Shown piece by piece: positions 9,990-21,374 of a stretch of DNA of 64,000 nt. A program made the translations under genes and the position numbers. Source of the DNA: Papio anubis (taxonomy: Eukaryota > Chordata > Mammalia > Primates > Cercopithecidae); assembly GCF_008728515.1 (NCBI RefSeq), contig NC_044989.1:80811754-80875753 (forward strand), written 5' to 3'. The notes beneath the pieces are model-generated. The model ran no database searches. It worked only from the letters and a program-made list of their open reading frames with translations, and had not been told where the DNA came from. How positions within the stretch are numbered: the first letter of the stretch is position 1; the number at the start of each line of letters is the position of its first letter.

Positions 9990-11590
9990 AAACTCACATG
10001 TCTCTAGTTCCATTGTCTCAAGGACTAGATTTGCTAGCGTAAAACGTCCACTTATATTTTGAGGATAATTTCCATGATTAATGAGGCTACCCTAATCCAG
10101 TAGTTTCCTGTTACTCAGTTGGCTTGAGAAGACTTAGCTCAAGAGCAGCTAAAATGAAGATATTTTACTCCATTTTGGGAGATTCTGACTTCATGTACCT
10201 CTGATGGCACCTTAAAATCTGTAATAACAAGCTTTTTACTTATTTCTGATATTCTGCCATGTTTGAATTTCACTGTCTTTGTTTCCGATAGTTGGAACTT
10301 TCAGACATCATCCCACTCCCTCTGGCAGTATATTTGAGGATTTGTGAGGCCTTTCCAACTCTTCTCCAGTCTCCTCGGCCTCTACTAGACTTTTCTACTT
10401 CACAGAGACAATACCTGTTTTCAGGGGCAGAAAATCCATGTTTGAGGCTTGTAAGAGATAGAAAAAAAAAAAAAGCTGTGTTTTTCCTACTTTCACACAC
10501 TCTCCATAGCACACTTCACCTCTAGTCACCAAAATGTATGCGGTATGATGTTACCTCACTGAACAGTTCTTTGACACCAGCCATCTGTCCTATAATTCAA
10601 TTCAATTCTAACACTATCTACCTGGAGATAACTTCAGATTCCATAGACTAAGAGCTCGTTTTCACAAGACTGCTTCTACTTCAGATCCCAGTTGAAAGTA
10701 GTAAGTTGTCACCTATACTTCTGACTGACCAGCTATATAATGGGGAGTTCCCATTAACCCTCCCTCAGGACCAATTAATTTGCTACAGTGGCCCACAGAA
10801 CTCAGGGAAACTGCATACTTTTACCTATTTATTATAAAGAATATACAGGTGAACAGCCAAATGGAAGAGATGCATAGGATGAGGTATGTGGGAAGGGGCT
10901 CAGAGCTTCTATGCCCTCTCTGGGTGCACTACCTTCCCTGTACTTCCATTTTTTCTGGCAACCAATAGATTTCCAAACTCTGTCCTTTTGAGTTTTTATG
11001 CATTGCATAGGCATGATTGATTAAGTCATTGGCCATTGGCAATTAACTCAACCTTCAGCTTCTCTTACCTCTCTGGAGGTCGGGGTGGGTGGGACTAAAA
11101 GTTCTGATGTTATAATCATATGGTTGGTTTCCCTTGCAAACAGCCGGATCCTGAGGTTATCCAGGAGTCCATCAGAAATTGCCTCATTAGAATAAAAGAT
11201 ACTGTCACCCAAGAAATTTCAATGGCTTTAGAAGCTGTTTCCAATGTTACTACCTAGGAAATCATAAATATTTTAAGAGTTCTGTGTCAGTTACTGGGGT
11301 TAAAGACCAAATATTAGAACAAAAGATTCTCCTAGTACCCCTTATATACAAGGGTTTTAGGAACCAGGGCAGAGGTCTGAACGAGGGGTTCAGGAACCAG
11401 GATCAATTTATATATTTCTATATTATATATTTATATAATTTATATACTATAAATTATATATTTATATAATTCTATATATTTGTATATTTCTTATTATTTC
11501 ACAAGGCTCCTCTCCTCTGGGCATAGGTTAGAAATGAATGGTCTGATTGCTCATTGCTTCTTATTGTAGGGCTTGGAAAGATCTGTACTT
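9990..11590. other. Intronic sequence with an AT-rich palindromic patch
   Basis: No gene is seen. It contains an A-run at 10460-10473 and the AT-rich tract described separately at 11405-11490. The rest is unassigned. Confidence 0.4.
11405..11490. repeat. AT-rich low-complexity tract
   Basis: Nearly pure A/T with repeated tatatatttatataatt units that are partly self-complementary. A likely unstable or length-variable tract. Confidence 0.85.
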
Positions 11591-11591
11591 T

Positions 11592-11878
11592 CTGGAGCAG
11601 GGCCAGGACAAAGGTAAGGCAAGTGAGGCACAGCCTCAGGTGCAAGATTTTAGGGGCTACCAGAAAGATCAATAATCAAGATAAATAATATTGTGTGCAG
11701 CATTTTAAAAAATCAAAAATAATGCAGAAATCCATGATGAACAAAATATCAACATTGTAAATAAAGATAGGATCGTCATAAATAAAATAGTGCCATGCTG
11801 AGCCATATTGAAGCTATTACAAGGTTGCTGTCTTCTTCATCATGGATGAACCTCTTGTTAGTCCTGGCTCTGCTCCAG
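11592..11878. mobile_element. Non-autonomous DNA transposon (terminal inverted repeats)
   Basis: Terminal inverted repeats ctggagcagggccaggac (11592-11609) and gtcctggctctgctccag (11861-11878) match at 17 of 18 positions when one is reverse-complemented. The interior of about 250 bp is AT-rich, with no ORF of note. A MER-type MITE is likely, but I cannot name the family. A terminal target duplication is not obvious. Confidence 0.7.
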
Positions 11879-11884
11879 AGCCTC

Positions 11885-12320
11885 TATCTATCAGAATCTT
11901 TATTGCACCTGCTGTAGGAGAAAGTTCCCCACAAAGTCTCAATGTCAGATGGCTTTCTTTTTCTTCTCACATTAGTGACAAAAGGGCTGGCTTTTAAATT
12001 TTATGAGATGACATCTTGGACTCCAGATTTGAAGACCTATTTGAATTGCAGTTGTCTTTTAGGTTGTGTTGCTCAAAATGCATTTCTTCTTGATGTTTAT
12101 CACAGTGACATGGGCTTTTTATGGCACTCTGAAGTGCTTTAGAGAAAATGGAGAACATTTTAATACTGCTGATTTACTCTTTCAGGTCTACAGTAATTTC
12201 CTTACTGCCTAATTATAAGACTCGGTTTAATTTACTCTACACATAATGTTTACTGATGCACATATGGTGCCACATTTCAAGAAACTGTACCCAGAACAGG
12301 CATTTTTTGTCATACTAGAG
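11885..12320. other. Intronic sequence, unassigned
   Basis: No gene is seen. An ORF at 11942-12142 has no recognisable similarity. Confidence 0.35.
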
Positions 12321-12324
12321 TATG

Positions 12325-12982
12325 GAAAATTTCCATTTAGTATGATATTGGCTGTGGGTTTGTCATAAATGGCTGTTATTATTTTGAGGTATGTTCCATC
12401 AATACCTAGTTTATTGAGAGTTTTTAACATGAAGGGATGTTGAATTTTGTTGAAGGCGTTTTCTGCATCTATTGAGATAGTCATGTGATGTTTGTCTTTA
12501 GTTCTGTTTATGTGATGAATTAGAGTTATTGATTTGTGTATGTTGAACCAGCCTTGCAACCTGGGGATGAGGCTGACTTGGTGGTAGTGGATAAACTTTT
12601 GAATGTGCTACTGTGTTTGGTTTGCCAATATTTTATTGAGGATTTTTGCATTGATATTCATCAGGGATATCGGACTGAAGTTTTCTTTTTGTGTTGTATC
12701 CCTGCTAGGTTTTGGTATCAGGATGAGGCTGGCCTCACAAAATGAGGGTGTATGTGTCCAGGAATTTATCCATTTCTTCTAGATTTTCTAGTTTATTTGC
12801 ACAGGTGTTTATAGTGTTCTCTGATGGTTGTTTGTATTTCTATTGGGTCAGTGGTGATATCCCCTTTATCGTTTTTTGTTGTGTCTATTTGATTCTTCTC
12901 TCCTTGTTCTTTTTCAGTCTAGCGAGTGGTTGATTTTATTACTTTTTTTGAAAAAAATACAGCTCCTGGATTTGTTGATTTT
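12325..12982 (-). mobile_element. L1 LINE fragment (ORF2 reverse-transcriptase part), antisense
   Basis: Read on the minus strand, it translates into degraded L1 ORF2 reverse-transcriptase text, including ISIDAENAFNKIQHPF and MLKTLNKLGIDGTYLKIITA, and in another frame NINAKILNKILANQ. The catalytic part is broken by frameshifts and truncation at both ends. It is a dead fragment and not a gene. Confidence 0.92.
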
Positions 12983-14686
12983 CCATTATATAGAGGAAAA
13001 AATAGTAATATATGTAATTCTCTCAACAAAGAATGTCCCCCAATGAGGGGGAAATATCACATATCTTCTTAACTTGAAGAAGGCTACAATCTCTTTAAAC
13101 ACTTATTTTAAAAGCAGACTAGTATGTGGTTACATGTGTCTAATGATTTTCAGTTACCCTCCAAATGAGGAGATGGGTAGGAGTTGGGGAAAGGAGACAG
13201 AGGAAAAATAGTACTATTTTGTGGACTTATTTCTCAACTATCTTTGACAAGAAGCTATTGATTCAGAAATCATGGGTTCACAGATTCTTAGGGGTGGAAG
13301 GGACACTATGGGTCTTCCCAGGGCAAGAGGTCTTTCTTCAGGAATTTTAAGATGCCTTTTGTTAACCTCAGCTTTAAATATGGGAGCTCATTCCTTCATT
13401 ACAGCAGTTGGTACAATTATTGGGTAACTTTACTTGTTAGAAAATTGAGTTAAGATTAGTGATTTTGTAATTATCAACCATTGATGTTGATTTTGTGCTG
13501 CAAAACTGATTTCTCTTCCTATGTGTAAGCCCCAGATAAAAACTTCAGTAAAGAACTCTACTTAGAGTTCCAGAGACCTACAAATATTAAACATTATTGC
13601 ATTCAAAACCATGGCTTCACCAATTGCCTTGCCTTATCGTAGCAATGAGTGCTAAGAATGGTTAGGCTTAGGAACTGGGCATGTCTCTGGTCTTTGAGAC
13701 AACTGAAATAATCAGCTGTCTTCATCATCTGATCTATTACTCCTGTTTGTACCTGGTTGTGTATGAAGGTCAGAAAAGTAAAGCTGTCCACTGACACTGA
13801 CAGTTTTTTAGTGTCCATTCTTTACTTGATTCTTTACTGATGATCCCTACAATTCTTCAGAGAGATATTACTATCAAAAAGACTTTTTTTTCCAGAGTAG
13901 AGTATTGAAGTTGCAAAAGAAGATTAAATTTTGTACTGATATAAACCTCGTAAATTAGATGACTCTAGTGGGCTGACTCTGAAGCCTGTCCTTTTAATGA
14001 CTGTGGTTGTTAAAGTTGGTACACTTTGCTCTTAGTTTATAGCTTTTATTAAAATTCTTTAATGGGAAGAGCATAAGGTAAATATCAATTATTAATGAGA
14101 CCTGAGTTTCTCTGTAATAATCATAATAATAGGCTTCGTGTTTAATATAATCACCATTTCTTTCTTCCTTAAGCCATTCATATCTGTGTCCAGCTCCATG
14201 ACAGAAACTGAACTGTGAATGGGATTTTGATAATTATTATTCTAATTGATCATAAGGGAGAAAAGTAAAGGACTTTCATTTTAGCTGAGGGAATATCTGA
14301 TTAAATGCATATCAGGAGACTAGCAGACTTGCCTGGTGTATTCAGTGAGCAATGGTTGAATGGATTGTGCCTGAGCATTCCAGGATTAAAGGAGAACCAT
14401 TTGTCCTGAGGAGTTTGAGGATAGGAGTGGATTTTCTCTTTGATCCAACCATATATGTTGTCAGAAGTTTGGGTGATTCATCAGTCCCAGACCCATCCTT
14501 TTTCCTTCCATAATTTCTTAGTTTTTCACAAATGCATCAATCCTGTTTAACTGTTAAGGGTAGGACTTCTGTATTTTTATTTGATTCCTTCAATTTCAAC
14601 AAGGATCAGGTTGCCTTAAGTAGTAGCTACAGTATGAGTTGCAACTGTCTAAAGGGGGTGACTGTAAAACTAAAAAAGCACCTTTG
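12983..14686. other. Intronic sequence, repeat-poor, TAAT-rich near 13980-14330
   Basis: No gene or clear repeat is seen. From about 14040 to 14330 the sequence is dense in TAAT/ATTA cores (for example tatcaattattaatgagac and aattattattctaattgatc). That is compatible with conserved regulatory DNA but is not proof. Confidence 0.35.
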
Positions 14687-14987
14687 GGCCAGGCGCGGCG
14701 GCTCACGCCTCTAATGCCAGCACTTTGGGAGGCCAAGGTGGGTGGATCACAAGGTCCGGAGACCGAGAGCATCTTGGTCAACAGGGTGGAACCCCATCTC
14801 TACTAAAAATACAAAATTAGCTGGGCACAGTGGTGTGCACCTGTATTCCCAGCCACTCTGGAGGCTGAGGCAGGAGAATCGCTTGAACCCAGGAGGCGGA
14901 GGTTGCAGTGAGTTGAGATCGCGCCACTGTATTCCAGCCTGGGCAACAAGAGCAAAACTCTGTCTCGAAAAAAAAAAAAAAAAAAAA
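14687..14987 (+). mobile_element. Full-length Alu (AluS-like)
   Basis: Starts ggccaggcgcggcggctcac, has both arms, ends 'gcaaaactctgtctcg' plus about 20 A. The flanks gcacctttg and gcacctctg look like a slightly diverged target duplication. Antisense reading frames across it give typical Alu-derived ORFs, which are not genes. Confidence 0.94.
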
Positions 14988-14989
14988 TG

Positions 14990-15745
14990 CACCTCTGAGC
15001 AGGGCTGGGAGACCAGAAAAATGGGAGCAGGAGGATGCTGAGTTCCAAGGGCAGGGAGAAGTCAGCACTAATGGACTCTGAGCAGATTTCCTTCAGCCTC
15101 TCCTGTGAAATACGCAAGCTTAGACCAATGTGGCCCTGCGGCTGTATCTACAGATACCAAATTAACTAGTCGAAAGGGGATAACTTCTGACTGATCAAGT
15201 AGGCATTGTGTCACAAGTTACCATAGAAACCAGCTTGCCTGCTGCTCTTTGGGTGCATTCTCTGTGTGTTTTGGCAACAGTATCAAGGGTGTGGAAGCAC
15301 CCTTGTTGCCAAATCAGCAGGAAATTCATGATTTGGGGTCCAGTCCAGGCCAGAACACCTACATTAAGCAGTCCAGCCAGCCCAACTAGATACAACTTCT
15401 ACTCTTCCATGTAACTTTCTTCTTCCTTCCTTGCCTCAAAGCTTATATTAGAAAAGGAATTTCTTAGGGACCACTAGAATAACCTTTGCTTTCTAGCAGA
15501 GTATGAGGCAAAGAAATAACAAAAGTCATTTGGTCAAATACCAGTCACACTGATCACCTGGGGGCTCTTAGAGGCCACATTTGGCCTCTTCAGTTCTCTT
15601 CTTAAGGAGGTAGCTTCTGGACACAGCAGATGCTTGGTTACAAGTAAGCAGTGGGTAAATGGAGCTTGAAATAGCCAGAGATTGCAGTAGAAACTTATGT
15701 ATAGAGTGAGAGGCATATAAGACTAAAATCCACTGATGAAACCAT
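14990..15745. other. Intronic sequence, unassigned
   Basis: No gene or recognisable repeat. Overlapping short ORFs on both strands at 15195-15414 are chance ORFs without splice context. Confidence 0.35.
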
Positions 15746-15749
15746 CTAG

Positions 15750-15939
15750 AACAGGCATCAGCCAATTACTATCTCTGTCCCAAACTTAGCCTTCTGTTTG
15801 ATTATGCAATGTTGTATTGACTGCTTTTGTGCTACAACTGCAGACTTGATTAGTCATGACAGAGACTAACTGGCTCACAAAGGCCAAAATCTATACTACC
15901 TGGCCCTTTACAGGGAAGAGTCTGCCAATCCCTGCTCTA
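15750..15939. mobile_element. hAT-type DNA transposon fossil (MER-class)
   Basis: The left end, 'acaggcatcagccaatta', and right end, 'agtctgccaatccctgct', are complementary in the manner of the MER element whose ends read agcaggggtcagcaaac. The interior has 'cacaaaggccaaaatctata' and 'ctggccctttacaggg'. Exact family not certain. Confidence 0.65.
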
Positions 15940-15944
15940 AAAGT

Positions 15945-18900
15945 AAACCTAGCTTGAGATAAAACAAATATGGTGTAAGAACCTGAATTCCCTGAAAAGC
16001 TAAAGGACCTTGAATCCAACTACTTTTACCTTAAATAGTGACAACACCCGTCATTTTATAGGATTTCCACAAAGTTGGGAATGTGGAGTAATCATTGGGC
16101 TTCTATCTGAAATGAAGAACCTCTAGGGAAAAATTCAGCAGCTGTTGGAAATGCAATGCTGTGCAATAGTTAAAGACAGGAAGTGAAAAGTATTGCATAC
16201 GGCAGCAGAACTCTGGAGAAAGAAGAACTCTGGAGAGGGAAGGTAGCTCGGAGGCTCACCATTATCTATAATTGGAGTAAAACAGGGGAGTGTGGTAAAT
16301 GGTTTTCTGTTTTAGAAAGTGTGCTGAGCCCTTTACTGACCACAAATGGCCGGAAACTTCAGAGGTACATTTATCAGTGACATCTGCACCAAGAAGTAAG
16401 TTCCCTTCATTCTTGCTTCCTCACTCAACAGCATCTTATTCCCCCAAGCTACCCATCCCACTCAAGTGAACTGAGGTTTCACTCGTACCTAGATTGAGAA
16501 GAAGTGAGTTTTGTCTGGGTTCCTCCCCGGGTGCCTATGTTTATAATAGACGTTCTTCTAAGACCCACAGGACTTGTGCTGTAATGTGGAATGCATGACA
16601 TGTGGCAGTACAGGGCCAGGTGACTCTACTTGGTACCAATCCTACCACACCGTAACAGGTGTGTAGGATTGACCCCATTTGAAAGAAATAATAGGTTTTG
16701 AGAGCTCGTCTCTGTATCTTGCTTCATGCTCTTTAACCACACATTTTTTATAGGCTTCTGCTCTTAGCCTGCCATCAAATTCGTCCGTTCAGAAATTGTC
16801 TTTCCCAATTACCAATTAAATTGTGAGGGGATTAAATCATTTTTGGGGCATATTACAAGCTTCCTAAAGGTCCTTGGTAGGGACCATTACCTACCTTACC
16901 TAAAAACTGGATGCAGCTTTTGACTTTTTCACACTGTACTCAAAGCAACTTGTGCCTATTCATCATGAGTTAATCAATGGCAGATATTAGATACTCAGAA
17001 TACAACATTCAGGCATCTGATCTTAGATCCCCCTTTGGAGCAAGCAATGGTGGATGAGACATAAGGCTGGGAGTAAGTAATCAACTAGGGGTGGAAGTGA
17101 AGAATTGAAAGAAAAGTGACCTTTGTCCAGTTAGGATTTGTGAACTTCAACAGCCAGGTCCATAAACCCATAGATCTTAAGTAAAATGACATTATTATTG
17201 GAGCCCGAATACCTGACTCTGGCATTTGCTATATGCAACCAGAGGATCCTCCCTTTCCTCCTCTAAACAACACAAATAATGATGCTCACCCTACAAAAAG
17301 CACCCTTCACCCACACCATGACATTGTAAGGAAGGACAAATGAAATAATGTCTAGGAAAGTTCTCTGCAAGCTATAAAAACAGGACATGCACAGGATTAT
17401 TATTAAAATTAGCAGCCAGAAACTGAGTAGACCTTCCATATATGCAGAAGAGTTGACCTGCTTTTTGGTCTGGGTTCAGAGATCTGAGCAAGGTAGTTAT
17501 GCTAGAAATGTCTTTTCCACCTTCACCCTTGCCACCTAAAACTTAACCCTTTTGAAATGCCAACTCTTCTGGGCTTAGACATTGGGCGATTAAAAGAATG
17601 CCTGTTCTGATGGAAGGGTGGAGAAATCTTAAGATAATCTGTAAGTAAGAAAAAAAAAGTGCAATATGCTATGAAAAAAATGTAGAAAAATTAGGCTATT
17701 TTACAGTGTTGTTTAGGCCAGCCTCCAACACATTCGACACGAATAGCTCATGCTTAGCTCTAAGCACCATTTATGAGGCCAGTCAACCATATATGAGGTC
17801 ATGTTGATCACTGCAGCTTTGTTAGTAGTTGGGAGTTGAGACAGTGGAGGAGTTTTCAGCAGAAAGTGAGAGGAGATGGCTTGTCTTGTTTTTTTTTTCT
17901 GTATCCCTGGCCAAAAACAGTGCTTCATCTACCAAGAGCTACTGAAATGCCAGTAGAAGGAATAAATGACTGAACACTGGCCCTTGAGTACAGTTTAGTA
18001 AACTAAGTAAGCGATAAAGCATAATTTCTTTCTGAGGACTTCTTATGTCTCTTATAATAAGGTTCCTGCCACCTTCGAGCTAATTGCATTAGTATCTATA
18101 CCATCGTATTTTTGTACGTTTACTCTCATTTCACTTCTTTGGCATAACAGTTACATATCTTGAATAAAACTATGGCATTTGTGTAAATTTTTCTTTCTAG
18201 ATCCATTATTTCTCTTGAGATCAGAAAGGAATTTTGAATTTCACAATTAAAGGCAAATAAGAGACCTTTTTTAGTTTTTCAAGAATGAATATTTCTCCAG
18301 TAAAAGGAATTGCAGAGATGTTTTTCATTGAGTACATTAAAATGAGGCACACAGCCTTCAAAGTCTTATGCAAGTGTGAGCTTCTGCAAAACTGGTTGAC
18401 TGGGGAGAGACATTTGTTTTCTTGGACTGTCTTTTGCAGGGAACTGTTTCATATTTATCAAACGGTTGCAGGGTTTTAGACTTTGTACAAAATACTTTTG
18501 CAGTATTAGATGTTGCTCAATATACAGCATGGACTCCTCATGCTCCACCCGATAGGTAGACAGCTTTTGGTCATTTTTGAGACAGTTTATTTTTCTTTTT
18601 GAGTTAGTGAGTTAAATTGTGTCTGTTCTTTCGTGACTCTGCACTCCCACAAAATGAGAACTGCTAGAGCAGGTATGATCCATTGACTATATTCCTTTGG
18701 GTTTGCTGAAGAAAATGCAGTTATTTACATTGATGAATAGCCTTAATTGGATAAAATAGACTGGTAGTGCTGAGCTAATACCTTTAAATGCCTTGTCTTA
18801 TGCAATTAATATTCCTTTGTCACACATACATTTAAACCGTTGGAAGAAAGTCTTGTGTTCTTGACTCCTGTCAGACTTAACGAATGATTTTGTCAAGTCA

Positions 18901-20030
18901 TTCCTTTCTGCCCTGGTTGATTGATAGCTAAATTTTGGTCTTCTAGCTTATGTAAAAAGTGTTAACTATGCCTTTCAGCTTGTAGGCAAGGGCATTTAAA
19001 CCATTCTAGTAGTCAATTTACAGAGGAATTACATTGCCTGTTTACTGGAGGGGTCAAAAAAATGTGCCCCTGCTCATCAGAGACACAAATCACAGGGCCC
19101 ATGAGCTAATGAAGGCAGTATTTATGAGTTTCTGCACTTGCTGGCTGATACCAAGTTCAAGATGTCCCTGGTCCTGGCTGCTGAGGACTCTGGCTCCCAC
19201 TTTTGGATATGCCTGTGTTTATAGACTATGGAATAGATATATTTAAGAACTTTTGATCCTAATACTCTTAAGAGTGAGAATGCAAATTAGAATGCTAGAT
19301 TGTCACAGTACCAAGCTGCATTTGCAGCTTTCAAAGATTTCTCTATAGTAAGGCTCACCTCTGCCACCACCTGGCTTATGGATTTCCATATAAACCATAA
19401 TTACCATATCAAAGCATGGAAAATGGATACCAGTCTTTCTGGGAGAAGTCTCTTGTCCTTTGGCTTGAACCCAGTTAGAATCCTAAGAAACACACTTTCT
19501 TTAGCATCTTAAAATTTACTATTTTAAAACATTTTGATCATTAAGAGTTATAAGAAAATGGTTACATTAGAGCAAGTATAATTCATCGAATACATTGTTG
19601 CAGTAGGCATATCTTAGACCACAAGTTCTCTATTTTTTTCCAGATCCCTAAACCCCCAGGAAGTCAGAGTTTCATAGTGAGTATCGAGCAGGTCTCTTTC
19701 TAGTCTCAGAGTAGGGATTCATTAGGACTCAGCATCACTTCTACCTCTGGTAGGATCACTGATTCCCTGTTATGGTGTCTATCTGCCATAGGGTCTCTTC
19801 TTTTATCCTCTCCACAGGGGCTCTTCTTCTTTTTGGTCTTACTATATCATGGGTAGGGAAGAGGGGAGCTTTCAGAATCCCTTGTATATGTACTTTACTC
19901 ATCCAGGAATCACATTTGTTCCTGGAATGTTTGCTGCTGTCATCATATATACCGTTGCTTTTGGTCAATAATGTACACAAAGCTGGTACAAAGTAGACAT
20001 ATGAGAGCTTGTGTATGTTAGTATTTAAAA
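15945..20030. other. Long repeat-poor intronic stretch
   Basis: About 4 kb in which I recognise no Alu, LTR or L1 and no exon. Around 18170-18560 there is unique-looking AT-rich sequence. Absence of young repeats over this length can indicate constraint, but no direct evidence of function is visible. Confidence 0.4.
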
Positions 20031-20034
20031 GCAT

Positions 20035-20250
20035 GTAGTCTGGGGCCAAGCAACATTGGTTCAAATCCTGCCACTGCTATCTGTTAGCTTTGTGAATGTG
20101 GACAAGTGACTTAATTCTATTGTCTCAGTCTCCTTACCTATAAAATGAATAAAATAGTAGCCAGTGATTTTTGAGAAAAGTAAACAAGTTATTCTAATTA
20201 TTTAGAACAGTATCTGGCACAAAGTAAGCACTAAATGAAGATTGTTATTA
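20035..20250 (+). repeat. MIR SINE
   Basis: Follows the MIR order: 'tctggggccaagcaacattg', 'ggttcaaatcctgccactgc', 'tgtctcagtctccttaccta', 'acagtatctggcacaaagta'. Confidence 0.85.
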
Positions 20251-20955
20251 TGAAATATTAATTTTCCCCAATGCTTTTCTGCTCTCGCCACTTATCCTCA
20301 TCTCACTGCTGCAGTTGCTTCTGTCTCTTGCATATCCTCTCCCTTCCACTAGCCTCTCCTTTGCTTTCTTACGCTGCATCCAGCAATTGTGGGCTCCATT
20401 TTCTGCTAACATTTTTAACAGCACCATGTCAAGGTGCTGTACCTGCTGCATTAAGCCATCTGGAGATCCACAATGATTCCAGCATTCCTTGGGACCCTGA
20501 GGCAGCTTTTCACTGTCTCTTCTCATAAAGGCAAGCGCTCTTGCCTATTGTGGAGGTAAAGGAGGAATTTGATACTGACCTGCGTGTGCTGGGGCAGAAA
20601 ATGAAATCAACAGTAGGAGCTAAGTACCTATTACTGTCCTTCAGGAAAAGCCCCGATCAACCCTTCCCTGTCCTAGTCCCAATGACTTGTCTCTTTGTTA
20701 TAACTTTTTGAGTAAAGTATTTATTTAATCTATAAAAATAATAAATTACAGCTGTGATTTTCTTACACACAGCCCATGGCTATATAATGAAACATGAGGA
20801 GTAGACTACTGTTATTTCAATACATTTGGCCAAAGAAATGAATTGAAATGGCCCCAGACTAGTCCGCTAATTGATCAGAAATTTATTTTCAAGATGTCTC
20901 TCCCATTTCACCAAAAGGTCATTTGGTAACCATGAAAACTTATTCTATGTATGTT
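20250..20955. other. Intronic sequence, unassigned
   Basis: Contains a short C/T-rich patch near 20270-20370. No gene is seen. Confidence 0.35.
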
Positions 20956-20957
20956 AT

Positions 20958-21370
20958 CAGTTATCTATTGTCACAACAGTGTAGTATAACAGTACTTCAG
21001 GGGCATACAGCAATAACATTTGTAGCTCACTGCTCTGAGGTGGTCATCTTGGCCCGGCCTTCTCCTGTGCCTGGATTCTATTGCTCTTAATGGATCTGGG
21101 AAGGCCTTGACAGCGATGACTGAGGTGACTCAGTCCTGGTCAATAGGTTTGTCACCCTTTTTCTGGGACAGGCAGTCTAGCCTCGGCATGTCCTTCTCCT
21201 GGGGATGGCAGAGAACAAGACCAAGCCAGCCAATGCTGAATGAGCCTTTCAAATGTCCACATGCATCATGGTGGCCAACATCCATTGACCCTAAACATGA
21301 GACATGACCAAGCCCAGAGTCCCAGAGGGCAGGTACTACAGAGTTACATGGCAATGGTATGGATAGAAGG
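20958..21370 (-). repeat. Possible ancient LTR/MaLR-like repeat
   Basis: Begins with 'ttatcagttatctattgtca', reminiscent of old mammalian LTR ends with 'ttattgctgtaacaaactacc'. Later parts ('cagtcctggtcaataggttt') also fit loosely. Highly diverged, family uncertain. Confidence 0.35.
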
Positions 21371-21374
21371 AGAG

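Noticed and set aside
12227..12559. Minus-strand ORF with reverse-transcriptase similarity as an active gene
   Set aside because: It is a truncated, frame-broken L1 ORF2 fragment without the rest of the element.
14742..15117. Overlapping ORFs on both strands
   Set aside because: All are frames of the Alu at 14687-14987 and its A-tail.
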